NCBI RefSeq assembly: GCF_042681825.1
Contig: NZ_JBHUGH010000003.1
Coordinates: 124,001 to 188,000 of the forward strand
Source of the DNA: Halodurantibacterium flavum
GTDB lineage: Bacteria; Pseudomonadota; Alphaproteobacteria; Rhodobacterales; Rhodobacteraceae
Length of the DNA: 64,000 nt
Direction of reading: 5' to 3'
Positions 15,688-24,051 of the stretch are shown here, one piece after another. Position numbers and translations under genes: made by a program. The notes below the pieces were generated by a model. It was given only the letters and a program-made list of their open reading frames with translations, did no database searches and had not been told where the DNA came from. The stretch's first letter is position 1. The number at the start of each line of letters is the position of its first letter.

Positions 15688-15913
15688 GCCCGCTGAACAG
15701 GATGATCGAGGCGATCACCGCCCAGATGACCAGGGCTGCGACCGTGACGATGCGCACCTTGGGCCCCAGCCCCGGATCGGAGGGCGCCGATGAGGGCGTG
15801 CCGGGCACCACCGCCCCGGCCTCGCCCTGCGACGTGAGCCGCAGCGGCAGCACCACGAACAGCACGAGAAACCAGATGACGGCAAAGAGGACGGCGGCGG
15901 AAACGATACTCAT
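15611..15913 (-). CDS. DUF1467 family membrane protein
   Basis: A 100-residue protein with two membrane helices (SAAVLFAVIWFLVLFVVLPL at 5-24 and one near 56-78) separated by a Pro/Gly loop. DUF1467 is typical of alphaproteobacteria and almost always follows the mce gene, as here: its ATG directly abuts the mce stop. Function unknown. Its 3' end overlaps the oppositely transcribed EI24 gene by 77 bp. Confidence 0.88.
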   Translation of the reverse strand: MSIVSAAVLFAVIWFLVLFVVLPLRLTSQGEAGAVVPGTPSSAPSDPGLGPKVRIVTVAALVIWAVIASIILFSGLTVRDIDWFDRMPPLPAAATDGTGG

Positions 15914-16318
<405 letters not shown>

Positions 16319-16458
16319 CGCGTTCCCCCCTGACATGGTTTTTCCGTAGCGCGCCGTTTGCGCGGCCCGAGGAGCGTTATGGGGGCTCGGCGCCTTGCAC
16401 GCAAGGGTTTGGCCCCTTTGGCACGGGGGGACGTAAGGACGCAGGCCGGGGGCTGCCG

Positions 16459-16473
16459 TTAACCATCCGTTAG
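16459..16473 (+). promoter_or_regulatory. CtrA-like site upstream of the response regulator
   Basis: TTAACCATCCGTTAG fits TTAA-N7-TTAA with one mismatch and includes the TTAACCAT core used by alphaproteobacterial CtrA. It lies about 50 bp upstream of the response regulator start. Confidence 0.45.
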
Positions 16474-16523
16474 CCGAGAGGGGGGTTAATGGGCGCTGCC
16501 CCCATCCAGAAGGAGTGATTCTC

Positions 16524-17357
16524 GTGTCGGACGATCTCACCTTTCCCCTGCCCCGCCCCACCCGGCCCGACGGCGCGGCGGGCGTCACAACCTTTGACCA
16601 CACGGCGGGGGCCACGACCTTCGATCGCGCGGCGGGGGCCACGACTTTTGATCGCGCGGCGGGTGCCACGACCCTCCTCGCGGTCGAGGACAGCCGCGTC
16701 GCGAGCGAGGCGCTGCGGCTCTTGTGCCGGCGCTGCGGGGCGCGGCTGCGGCGGGCCGACAGCCTCGCCTCGGCGCATCGCCATCTGCGCGTCTACCGGC
16801 CCTCGGCGATCCTGGTCGATCTGGGCCTGCCCGACGGATCGGGGCTGGACCTGATCGCGACGCTGGCCCGCGCGGCGCTGCGCATCCCGCGCATCATCGC
16901 GACGTCGGGCGATCCCGGGCTGGCGCAACAGGCACTGGCCGCCGGGGCGGATGCCTTTCTGCCCAAGCCCTTTGACCTGCGCGCCTTTCAGGCAACCTTG
17001 CGGGGGGCGACCGCCGATACCCCCTCCCCTGCATCCGGGACCGGCGCCCCGCAAGCGGCGCTCTCCGCGCCTCTTTCCGAGGATGAGACAGCGTCCGAGG
17101 CGCGCCCCGACCTTCTGGCGCTGCGCGACGATCTGACCGCCGCCGAACGGGTGCTCGCCGCCCCCACGGCCCCCGCCGATATCGACTATCTGGCGCAGTT
17201 TCTGAGCAGCGTGGGCCGGGCCGCCGGGGACCCGGCGCTCTGCAATGCCGCCGTAAGGCTTGCGCGCGACCGCGCCTCGGGCGGTGCGACGGGGCCGGCG
17301 CTGTCACATATCGCGGGGCTGGTGCGGGAAAGGCTCGCCGGCGCGCGGGCGTTCTGA
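16524..17357 (+). CDS. Response regulator receiver-domain protein
   Basis: A 277-residue cytosolic protein. Residues about 17-50 are a nine-residue repeat (AAGATTFDR type, nearly four copies), then a receiver domain (about 52-165) with acidic pocket in LLAVEDSR, phosphoacceptor Asp99 in ILVDLGLPDG, a conserved Ser/Thr region in IATSGDP and Lys in PKPF. The C-terminal 110 residues are helical with no DNA-binding or enzymatic motif. GTG 16524 is chosen because AAGGAG lies 9 bases upstream; GTG 16515 is too close to it. A CtrA-like site lies upstream. Partner kinase unknown. Confidence 0.85.
   Translation: MSDDLTFPLPRPTRPDGAAGVTTFDHTAGATTFDRAAGATTFDRAAGATTLLAVEDSRVASEALRLLCRRCGARLRRADSLASAHRHLRVYRPSAILVDLGLPDGSGLDLIATLARAALRIPRIIATSGDPGLAQQALAAGADAFLPKPFDLRAFQATLRGATADTPSPASGTGAPQAALSAPLSEDETASEARPDLLALRDDLTAAERVLAAPTAPADIDYLAQFLSSVGRAAGDPALCNAAVRLARDRASGGATGPALSHIAGLVRERLAGARAF
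16575..16673 (+). repeat. 27-bp tandem repeat (3.7 copies) in the response regulator
   Basis: Nearly identical 27-bp units encode AAGVTTFDH, TAGATTFDR, AAGATTFDR and a partial AAGATT. The array directly precedes the first strand of the receiver domain, so it lengthens the N-terminal tail without touching the fold. Confidence 0.88.
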
Positions 17358-17385
17358 CGGGCGGGGGCGGGCGCGCTGCGGCAAG

Positions 17386-17410
17386 AAAAAGGCCCGCCGG
17401 GGCGGGCCTT
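17386..17410 (-). terminator. Terminator between the convergent response regulator and rhlE
   Basis: AAGGCCCGCC pairs with GGCGGGCCTT. On the minus strand the stem is followed by TTTTTCTT, so it is a good intrinsic terminator for the helicase gene; it can also fold in the plus-strand transcript. Confidence 0.8.
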
Positions 17411-17424
17411 CGTAGGGCAGCGCC

Positions 17425-18840
17425 TCAGGCGCTTTGGCGGGCGGGACGACCGCTACCGGAACCCCCGGCCGCGCCGTTCCTGGAACTGCTGCGATGGCGC
17501 ACCTTCTGGCCCGGTTTCGCACCGGCACCGGCACCGCCCCCAAATCCGGCACCCGCGCCAGCGGCGGGTTTGCCGCCCTGACCCGAGCCCCCGGCTTTGC
17601 CGCCAAAGCCACCGGATTTCTGGCCGGATTTCGGTTTCTGTCCCTGTTTTTGCCCACCGCGCGGCGGGCCGGAACGGCGACCGGGCCGGGGCGCGGGCTC
17701 GGCCATGACGGCCATGTGCTCTCCGCCAAGGATCGGCAGGCCCACGCCGGTCAGTTTCTCGATCGCGCGCAGCTCGCCGATTTCCGCCGGGGCGCAAAAG
17801 GCCACAGCCCGGCCCGAGGCACCGGCCCGCGCCGTCCGCCCGATCCGGTGAACATAGTTTTCGGGCACGTTCGGCAAGTCGTAGTTGTAGACATGGCGCA
17901 CGCCCGGGATGTCGATGCCGCGCGCGGCCACATCGGTCGCGACCAGCACCATCATCTCACTGGCGCGGAAGGCGGCAAGGGTGCGTTCCCGCTGGCCCTG
18001 GCTCTTGTTGCCGTGGATCGAACCGGCGTTGAAGCCCCAATTCGTCAGCAGCTTCATCAGCTTTTCCGCGCCATGCTTGGTGCGCGAAAAGACCAGTGCC
18101 TGTTCGTCGGGGTGTTTTTCCAGATAGCTGCGCAGCAATGTCGCCTTGTCGCCCTGCGGGGTATAGTGGACCCCTTGGGTGATCTTGTCGGCGGTCTTGC
18201 CGGGGGGCGAGACCTGAACGCGGACCGGGTCGCGCAGATAGGTCGAGGCCAGTTCCTCCATCTGTTTCGGCATCGTGGCCGAGAAAAGCAACGTCTGGCG
18301 CTTTTCCGGCAAGAGCCGCGCGATACGGCGCAGCGCGTGGATAAAGCCCAGATCGAGCATCTGGTCGGCCTCATCCAGCACCAGGTAGCGGGTTTCGGCG
18401 AGGGTGAGCGAGCCGCGCTCCAGCAGGTCCAGAAGCCGGCCGGGCGTCGCCACCAGCACATCGGTGCCGCGCGCCAGCCGTTCGGCCTGCTTGTTGATCG
18501 AGGCGCCGCCGACGACGACGGTCAGCCGGATATGGCTGCCTTGGCCGAAATTCCCCAGATTGTCGGCGATCTGGTTCACCAGTTCGCGGGTCGGCGCAAG
18601 GATCAGCGCCCGCACGGTGCGGGGCTGCGGCGCCTTGCCGATCTGGATCAGCCGGTGCAGGAGCGGAAGGCCAAAGGCCGCCGTCTTGCCCGTGCCGGTC
18701 TGCGCCAGACCCATGAGGTCGCGCCCCTCCATCACATGCGGGATCGCCTGCGTCTGGATCGGGGTCGGGGTGGTAAGGTTCTGGCGCGACAGCGCCTTGA
18801 GCAGTGTCGGGTGAAGCCCGAGGGTTTCGAAATCAGTCAA
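17425..18840 (-). CDS. DEAD-box RNA helicase (RhlE type)
   Basis: A 471-residue ATP-dependent RNA helicase for ribosome assembly or RNA turnover. Motifs in order: Q motif TPIQTQAI, motif I AQTGTGKT (46-53), PTREL, TPGR, DEAD (VLDEADQML), SAT (FSATMP), ARGIDIP and HRIGRTARAG. The C-terminal 90 residues are Gly/Lys/Gln-rich and disordered, as in RhlE/CsdA proteins. The likely start is TTG 18840 (LTDFETLGLHP), because GAAAGG lies 9 bases upstream and no good ATG fits the family N-terminus. A leader of more than 150 nt may precede it. Confidence 0.9.
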   Translation of the reverse strand: MTDFETLGLHPTLLKALSRQNLTTPTPIQTQAIPHVMEGRDLMGLAQTGTGKTAAFGLPLLHRLIQIGKAPQPRTVRALILAPTRELVNQIADNLGNFGQGSHIRLTVVVGGASINKQAERLARGTDVLVATPGRLLDLLERGSLTLAETRYLVLDEADQMLDLGFIHALRRIARLLPEKRQTLLFSATMPKQMEELASTYLRDPVRVQVSPPGKTADKITQGVHYTPQGDKATLLRSYLEKHPDEQALVFSRTKHGAEKLMKLLTNWGFNAGSIHGNKSQGQRERTLAAFRASEMMVLVATDVAARGIDIPGVRHVYNYDLPNVPENYVHRIGRTARAGASGRAVAFCAPAEIGELRAIEKLTGVGLPILGGEHMAVMAEPAPRPGRRSGPPRGGQKQGQKPKSGQKSGGFGGKAGGSGQGGKPAAGAGAGFGGGAGAGAKPGQKVRHRSSSRNGAAGGSGSGRPARQSA

Positions 18841-19162
18841 TTCAACAGCCTTTCTCAGGCGCGCACGCCAAAAGAGTGGACCGCCCGTCCGGGCGGTATG
18901 CATGGTCGTGACCCGAAACGGGCCACCGGACCCCTGCGTGACGTGGGAACCTGCGAAATGGCGCATTGCGCCCGACCCGGTCTGTCGCGCCATTTTGCGC
19001 GGGCTGCTCACGCGGCAGCGGACCTAGGGTTCCGGTCCAGATGGGCCCATTCCGCCCAAAGGTCAAGCCTTGGCCTGCAAGCGGGGCCGGAACGGCAAAG
19101 AAAAACCCCGCTCAGGGCGGGGTTTTCGACAGGCGGGGTTTCGAATGCCGGAGCAGGCGATC
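18841..19162. other. 322-bp gap: helicase leader and TrcR 3' region
   Basis: No gene is seen. The minus strand carries a possible helicase promoter, TTGACC at 19061-19066 and a weak CATCTG at 19038-19043 with 17-bp spacing, which would give a leader of about 190 nt. The right end holds a terminator for trcR (19102-19126). Confidence 0.5.
19102..19126 (-). terminator. Intrinsic terminator after trcR
   Basis: AAAACCCCGC pairs exactly with GCGGGGTTTT. On the minus strand the stem is followed by TTTCTTTGCC, so it terminates trcR; its symmetry allows action in both directions. Confidence 0.75.
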
Positions 19163-19918
19163 TCAGCGGTTGTCGTCCTCGTCGTCCTCATCCTCGGAGG
19201 CGGGGAGGTTGAAGAAGCTGTCGGCATCGGCGAAATCGGCCTGGGGCTTTTCCTCTTCCTCGGTGGGCGCGAGGGTGAAGTTTTCCAGCCCTGCAATGGC
19301 CGAGGGCATCCGCGGTTCCGGCGACATGGCGAGCGATTGTTCCGTGCTCACCAGCTTGCGGCGTTCGTCATCGGTCATCACCACGCCTTCGGCGGCGCGC
19401 TTTTTCACCGCCTGCTGGACAGCCGCGTCCAGTTCCGACTGGCGGCAGAGGCCGAGCGCGACCGGATCGACCGGCTGGATATTGGCGATGTTCCAGTGGG
19501 TGCGTTCGCGGATCGACTGGATCGTCGGCTTGGTGGTCCCCACGAGCTTGCCGATCTGACCGTCCGAAAGTTCGGGGTGGAACTTGACCAGCCAGAGGAT
19601 CGCCGCGGGGCGGTCCTGCCGTTTCGAAAGCGGCGTGTAGCGCGGGCCGCGGCGCTTTTCCTCGCCCACGGCCGCCGCGTTGAACTTGAGCTTGAGGCGA
19701 TAGGCCGGGTCGGCCTGCCCGCGCTCGATCTCGATCGGGTCAAGCTGGTTGTTCGCGATCGGGTCGAAGCCCCGCACGCCTGCGGCCACGTCGCCATCGG
19801 CGATGCCCTGCACCTCCAGTTCGTGCATTCCGCAGAAATCCGCGATCTGGCGGAACGACAGGGTCGTATTGTCCACCAGCCAGACTGCCGTCGCCTTGGC
19901 CATCAGAGGCTTGTTCAT
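19163..19918 (-). CDS. trcR: Cell cycle transcriptional regulator TrcR (DUF1013)
   Basis: A 251-residue alphaproteobacterial protein. The N-terminus MNKPLMAKATAVWLVDNTTL is the DUF1013 hallmark; it continues with a helix-turn-helix-like stretch (LSFRQIADFCGMHELEVQGI) and a second one (LSDGQIGKLVGTTKPTIQSI). The C-terminus is strongly acidic. The family is associated with CtrA-linked cell-cycle control in alphaproteobacteria. AAGGAG lies before the ATG at 19918, which excludes 31 upstream in-frame codons. The gene is flanked by its own terminator. Confidence 0.9.
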   Translation of the reverse strand: MNKPLMAKATAVWLVDNTTLSFRQIADFCGMHELEVQGIADGDVAAGVRGFDPIANNQLDPIEIERGQADPAYRLKLKFNAAAVGEEKRRGPRYTPLSKRQDRPAAILWLVKFHPELSDGQIGKLVGTTKPTIQSIRERTHWNIANIQPVDPVALGLCRQSELDAAVQQAVKKRAAEGVVMTDDERRKLVSTEQSLAMSPEPRMPSAIAGLENFTLAPTEEEEKPQADFADADSFFNLPASEDEDDEDDNR

Positions 19919-20053
19919 CGGATCACTCCTTCGCACATATCTTTCCCGCGCCGGGAAAACGGCTGCGGCGGGTCGCCCCTTTCCGCCTGTTCTCGTTTTC
20001 GGGGAAGTCACCGCGTTATATAGACGCCGCCCCGGCGGGAGAAAAGCGAAAAG

Positions 20054-21046
20054 TCAGGCCACCCGCAGCACGATCTTGCCGATGTGATCGGAGGTTTCCA
20101 TCCGCGCATGGGCTCGTTCGGCCTCGGCCAGGGGAAACTCGCTGTCCATCACCGGCGCGACGCGCCCCGCCGCCAGCAGGGGCCAGACCTGCACCTCCAG
20201 CTCGCGCGCGATCTTTGCCTTGGCCTCGTCCGACTGGGGGCGGAGCGTGGAGCCGGTGATCGTGAGACGGCGCGTCATCACCTCGGCGAAGTTGAGCGTG
20301 ACCTTGGCCCCGGTGAGAAAGGCGATCTGGATCAGGCGCCCCTCATCGGCCAGCGCCTTGACGTTGCGGGGCAGATAGTCGCCGCCCACCATGTCGAGGA
20401 TCAGGTTCGCCCCGCCTTCGGCCTGAAGGAGGGGCACGAAATCCTCGGCCCGGTAGTTGATCGCCCGTTCCGCCCCAAGGGTCACGCAGGCCGCGCATTT
20501 TTCATCCGAGCCGGCGGTGGCGAAGACGCGGGCGCCAAAGGCGCGGGCCAACTGGATCGCCGTCGTGCCGATGCCCGACGATCCGCCATGCACAAGGAAC
20601 CGTTCCCCCGCGCGAAGCCCGCCGCGCATGAAGATGTTGGACCAGACGGTGAAGAAGGTTTCCGGCAGGCAGGCAGCCTGCCTGAGGTCCAGACCGCGCG
20701 GGACGGGCAGCGCATGTTCGGCGGTGGTGCAGACATATTCCGCATAGCCGCCGCCGGGCACGAGGGCGCAGACCTCATCCCCCTCTTCCCAGCGGGCGAC
20801 ATCGGGGCCGGTGGCGACGACGGTGCCCGAGACCTCGAGCCCCGGCAGGTCGGAGGCGCCGGGGGGCGGGTTATAAAGGCCCGCCCGTTGCAGCGCATCG
20901 GGGCGGTTCACCCCGGCCCAGGCGACGCGAATCACGATCTCGCCGGCGCCGGGGCGCGGGACGGGCCGGTCGCAAGGGCGCAAAGCCTCGGGCCCGCCGG
21001 GAGCGGAAATCTCCACGGCGCGCATCGTCTCGGGTAGGGTCATCAT
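20054..21046 (-). CDS. NAD(P)H-quinone oxidoreductase, zinc-independent MDR family
   Basis: A 330-residue medium-chain dehydrogenase/reductase of the PIG3/quinone oxidoreductase type, reducing quinones with NAD(P)H in the cytosol. The GroES-like N-terminal domain lacks zinc cysteines, and the Rossmann motif is VHGGSSGIGTTAIQLA. The start overlaps the COQ9 stop by 4 bp, so the two form an operon; the pairing with a ubiquinone-synthesis protein suggests a link to quinone metabolism, which is inference. Confidence 0.9.
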   Translation of the reverse strand: MMTLPETMRAVEISAPGGPEALRPCDRPVPRPGAGEIVIRVAWAGVNRPDALQRAGLYNPPPGASDLPGLEVSGTVVATGPDVARWEEGDEVCALVPGGGYAEYVCTTAEHALPVPRGLDLRQAACLPETFFTVWSNIFMRGGLRAGERFLVHGGSSGIGTTAIQLARAFGARVFATAGSDEKCAACVTLGAERAINYRAEDFVPLLQAEGGANLILDMVGGDYLPRNVKALADEGRLIQIAFLTGAKVTLNFAEVMTRRLTITGSTLRPQSDEAKAKIARELEVQVWPLLAAGRVAPVMDSEFPLAEAERAHARMETSDHIGKIVLRVA

Positions 21047-21804
21047 TGCTCCTGTGGCTGCCCGTTCCAGACGCCCGGAAGGTCTGCGGGGGGTGTTCGT
21101 TTCGGGGCGCGCACCTGCCGTGCAAGCCAGTTCGGCCCGATCATCAGCGGGCGCAGCAGCGGGCTGCGGTTGACGCTCGCCTTGAGTTTCTCGAACCGCA
21201 TCACATCCTCGATCCGGCGATCGACGAAATTCCAGGTCGCCTGATGGCCGGCGCTGTCATCGCCCAGCCAAAAAAGCACGCTGGAGCCATAGACGCCCGC
21301 CAGCAGGGTGCGTTTCGTATACCAGTTGAGGTCGTTCGAGGTGTCGCCCATCGCGGTCCAGATCCGGTCGGCGGTGCCCCAGACGGCCCGCGCCCCGTCC
21401 GCCGCATGTTGCGGCAGCGCGAAAAGCGTAGCACCCCGGCGCACCGCCTCGCGATCTTCAATCGCCTCGATCCGGTAGCGGATGGCGGTGGCGATCCGGT
21501 CGCGGATGCGCAGGTGTCCCAGTTCCTCGGCGGCAAGGCGTGCCGCAAGGATCGCATCGCCGCGCCGGTGATAGGCCATCGCCAGATCGACGCCCGCCCG
21601 GGGGAAAAGCGCCCGGGCCAGCGCCTGGTCGACGCCCGTATCGGTCGCGGCGGCGCGCAGGGTCGCCTCGGACCAGCCATCGAACGGGACATGGACCAGC
21701 GCCGCGTCAAGCAGCCGGTCCTTGATCGCGTTCGGATCTGACTCCGGACCGGATTGCGGGCCGTTCTGCGCCCCGTCCGGGGTCTGGGATTTTGGTTCGG
21801 GCAT
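21043..21804 (-). CDS. COQ9 family protein
   Basis: A 253-residue protein of the COQ9 family, TetR-like in fold, which in mitochondria binds lipid and supports the COQ7 hydroxylase step of ubiquinone synthesis. DAALVHVPFDGWSEATLRAAA is the conserved N-terminal helix pair, and the later DTSNDLNWYTKRTLLAGVYGSS segment is the lipid-binding signature. Members are confined to alphaproteobacteria and mitochondria. The first 25 residues are low-complexity (Asn/Gly/Pro/Gln). Two copies of a 12-bp repeat lie just upstream of the start. Confidence 0.92.
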   Translation of the reverse strand: MPEPKSQTPDGAQNGPQSGPESDPNAIKDRLLDAALVHVPFDGWSEATLRAAATDTGVDQALARALFPRAGVDLAMAYHRRGDAILAARLAAEELGHLRIRDRIATAIRYRIEAIEDREAVRRGATLFALPQHAADGARAVWGTADRIWTAMGDTSNDLNWYTKRTLLAGVYGSSVLFWLGDDSAGHQATWNFVDRRIEDVMRFEKLKASVNRSPLLRPLMIGPNWLARQVRAPKRTPPADLPGVWNGQPQEQ

Positions 21805-21811
21805 TTCGGCC

Positions 21812-21835
21812 TCCGTTCTTTCAGCCGTTCTTTCA
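21812..21835. repeat. 12-bp direct repeat x2 upstream of COQ9
   Basis: CCGTTCTTTCAG occurs twice in tandem, 8-31 bp upstream of the COQ9 start. Its minus-strand reading, CTGAAAGAACGG, carries GAAAG and may contribute the ribosome binding site. Confidence 0.7.
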
Positions 21836-21844
21836 GCGGAACGG

Positions 21845-21873
21845 TAGACAAACTAGCGCGGCTTTGCTATAGG
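21845..21873 (+). promoter_or_regulatory. Candidate sigma-70 promoter of rpsU
   Basis: TAGACA (21845-21850) and TATAGG (21868-21873) with a 17-bp spacer, about 50 bp upstream of the rpsU start. Confidence 0.6.
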
Positions 21874-21911
21874 GCCACGTCCTGCGTTTATCGTAACTCT
21901 AACTTAGGAAG

Positions 21912-21925
21912 GTGGTGAAAACCAC
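21912..21925 (+). promoter_or_regulatory. Tetraloop hairpin over the rpsU ribosome binding site
   Basis: GTGGTGAAAACCAC is a perfect 5-bp stem with a GAAA tetraloop ending on the base before the rpsU ATG. Its 5' arm overlaps the Shine-Dalgarno region AAGGTGGT (21909-21916), so folding would compete with ribosome binding. Confidence 0.6.
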
Positions 21926-22132
21926 ATGCAGGTAAGTGTTCGCGACAACAACGTCGATCAGGCGCTTCGTGCGCTGAAGAAGAAACTTCAGCGTGAGGGT
22001 GTGTTTCGTGAAATGAAGCTCAAGCAGCATTTCGAGAAACCGTCCGAGAAGAAAGCGCGTGAGAAGGCCGAAGCGATCCGCCGTGCGCGCAAGCTGGCGC
22101 GCAAGAAGGCGCAGCGCGAAGGGATGCTCTGA
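21926..22132 (+). CDS. rpsU: 30S ribosomal protein S21
   Basis: A 68-residue, very basic protein of the small ribosomal subunit that helps mRNA base-pair with 16S rRNA during initiation. MQVSVRDNNVDQALRALKKK and the Arg/Lys-rich C-terminus are diagnostic. It is expressed on its own: a promoter lies about 50 bp upstream and an intrinsic terminator 27 bp downstream. The leader is tight, with a GAAA-capped hairpin directly against the start codon. Confidence 0.97.
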   Translation: MQVSVRDNNVDQALRALKKKLQREGVFREMKLKQHFEKPSEKKAREKAEAIRRARKLARKKAQREGML

Positions 22133-22158
22133 GCATTTCCGGTCTTTGAACCGATCTG

Positions 22159-22186
22159 CCCCCGTAGCCCGGCTGCGGGGGTTTTT
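22159..22186 (+). terminator. Intrinsic terminator after rpsU
   Basis: CCCCCGTAG pairs with CTGCGGGGG (one G-U pair in RNA), followed by TTTTT. Confidence 0.85.
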
Positions 22187-22212
22187 CATTTGGGCGACGG
22201 GTCAGACCGGAA

Positions 22213-22671
22213 TCATACGGGAATCGCTGTGGTCTTGCAGACCGTGCGCAGGGCAAAGGACGACTGCATCTGCGCCACGCCCGGCAGGCGGGCCAGATAC
22301 TGGCGGTGGATGCGCGCGAAATCCTCGGTATCCTCGGCCAGCACCTTGAGCAGGTAATCCGCCGTGCCCGCCATCAGGTGACATTCGAGCACATCGGGGA
22401 TGCGCGCGACTTCGCGTTCAAAGGCATCCAGCACCTCATCGGCCTGACCCGACAGCGTGATTTCCACGAAAACCGTGGTGGGCCGTCCCATCTTGCGGGC
22501 GTCGAGCAGCGCGACATAGTCCCGGATATAGCCGTCGGATTCCAGCCGCTGCACCCGCCTGTGGCAGGCCGAGGCCGAGAGGTTCACCCGTTCCGCCAGT
22601 TCGGCGTTCGAGATCCGCCCCTGCCGCTGCAGAACGGTCAGGATGCGGCGGTCCGTGGCGTCGAGGGACAT
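22213..22671 (-). CDS. Lrp/AsnC family transcriptional regulator
   Basis: A 152-residue regulator with an N-terminal winged helix-turn-helix (LTVLQRQGRISNAELAERVN, then LSASACHRRVQRLE) and a C-terminal RAM/AsnC ligand domain (residues about 65-145). It is transcribed divergently from ald across a 145-bp gap. In many proteobacteria this pair is an alanine-responsive activator (AldR type) and its target, so control of ald and of itself is the likely job; no operator could be assigned with confidence. Confidence 0.92.
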   Translation of the reverse strand: MSLDATDRRILTVLQRQGRISNAELAERVNLSASACHRRVQRLESDGYIRDYVALLDARKMGRPTTVFVEITLSGQADEVLDAFEREVARIPDVLECHLMAGTADYLLKVLAEDTEDFARIHRQYLARLPGVAQMQSSFALRTVCKTTAIPV

Positions 22672-22816
22672 GTTGCTGCAATCTCCTGCCGGTTTCGGGG
22701 TCGTTTGTCGAAGGGTCTACCACGAAACCGTGCCGGCGCCAGCCGCGTTCGGTGATACTTGCCCGAGCCTTGCGTCATAATGCCGCCACAAGAGGAGCCA
22801 ACGGGAGGAGGACCCA

Positions 22817-23935
22817 ATGAAGATCGGTTGCCCGAGAGAGATCAAGCCGCAGGAATACCGCGTCGGCCTGACGCCCCATGCCGTGCGCGAGGCCGTGGCC
22901 CATGGCCATTCGGTTCTGGTGGAGCGTGGCGCGGGCCAGGGCGCGGGGTTCGGCGATGACGACTATACCGGGGCCGGGGCGAGGCTGGCCGACACGGCGC
23001 AGGAGGTCTTTGCCGAGGCGGAAATGATCGTGAAGGTCAAGGAGCCGCAGGCAGAGGAGCGCGCGCGCCTTCGCGCCGGTCAGGTCCTCTTCACCTATCT
23101 GCATCTTGCCCCCGATCCGGACCAGACGCGCGACCTGCTGGAAAGCGGCGTGACGGCGATTGCCTATGAAACGGTGACGGATGCGCAGGGCGGGCTGCCG
23201 CTGCTGGCGCCCATGTCCGAGGTCGCGGGGCGGCTGGCGCCGCAGGTGGGCGCCTGGACGCTGCAAAAGGCCAATGGCGGGCGCGGTGTCCTTTTGGGCG
23301 GCGTGCCGGGCGTTTCGCCCGCCCGGGTGGTGGTGATCGGCGGCGGGGTCGTCGGCACCCATGCGGCGCGGGTCGCGGCGGGAATGGGGGCGGATGTGAC
23401 CGTGCTCGACCGTGCGCTGCCCCGGCTGCGCTATCTGGACGATGTGTTCGGGGGCACGTTCCGCACCCGCTATGCCAGCGCGGGCAACACCGCCGAACTG
23501 GTGGCCGAGGCCGATATGGTGATCGGCGCCGTGCTGATCCCGGGGGCAGCGGCGCCAAAGCTTGTCACGCGCGCGCAGCTGACGACGATGAAGCCCGGCG
23601 CGGCGATCGTCGATGTGGCGATCGACCAGGGCGGCTGTTTCGAGACCTCGCGCCCCACCACGCATGAGGACCCGATCTATGAGGTGGACGGCATCCTGCA
23701 TTACTGCGTCGCGAACATGCCGGGGGCGGTGGCGCGGACATCGACGCTTGCGCTGGGGAACGCGACCATGCCCTTCATGCTGGCGCTGGCCGACAAGGGA
23801 TGGCGCACCGCCTGCGAGGAAGACCCGCATCTGCTGGCGGGGCTCAACACCCATGCGGGCCATCTGACCTATGCGGCGGTGGGTCGGGCGCTGGGGATAG
23901 ACGTGCTGTCGCCCCGGCTTGCGCTCAAGCAGTAA
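22817..23935 (+). CDS. ald: Alanine dehydrogenase
   Basis: A 372-residue NAD-dependent enzyme converting L-alanine to pyruvate and ammonia. MKIGCPREIKPQEYRVGLTP is the family start, the catalytic Lys lies in IVKVKEPQ and the His in FTYLHLAPD, and the NAD site is VVVIGGGVVGTHAARVA. GGAGGAGG precedes the ATG. Divergent from an Lrp-family regulator. It feeds alanine carbon to pyruvate and is normally induced by alanine. Confidence 0.96.
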   Translation: MKIGCPREIKPQEYRVGLTPHAVREAVAHGHSVLVERGAGQGAGFGDDDYTGAGARLADTAQEVFAEAEMIVKVKEPQAEERARLRAGQVLFTYLHLAPDPDQTRDLLESGVTAIAYETVTDAQGGLPLLAPMSEVAGRLAPQVGAWTLQKANGGRGVLLGGVPGVSPARVVVIGGGVVGTHAARVAAGMGADVTVLDRALPRLRYLDDVFGGTFRTRYASAGNTAELVAEADMVIGAVLIPGAAAPKLVTRAQLTTMKPGAAIVDVAIDQGGCFETSRPTTHEDPIYEVDGILHYCVANMPGAVARTSTLALGNATMPFMLALADKGWRTACEEDPHLLAGLNTHAGHLTYAAVGRALGIDVLSPRLALKQ

Positions 23936-24051
23936 AAACGCGGCGTCGTGGGGCGGGGAAGGGTCGATTTTGCGCTGTTGCCCCCGCCCCCGACCCGCTA
24001 ACAAAGTTGCGAGAGCCCCCGAAAGGGCGCAACGATGGGAGAAGCAGACCG

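Noticed and set aside
21812..21835. GTTC repeat upstream of COQ9 as a LexA box
   Set aside because: The spacing is 8 bases, not 7, and the repeat is simply a 12-bp duplication.
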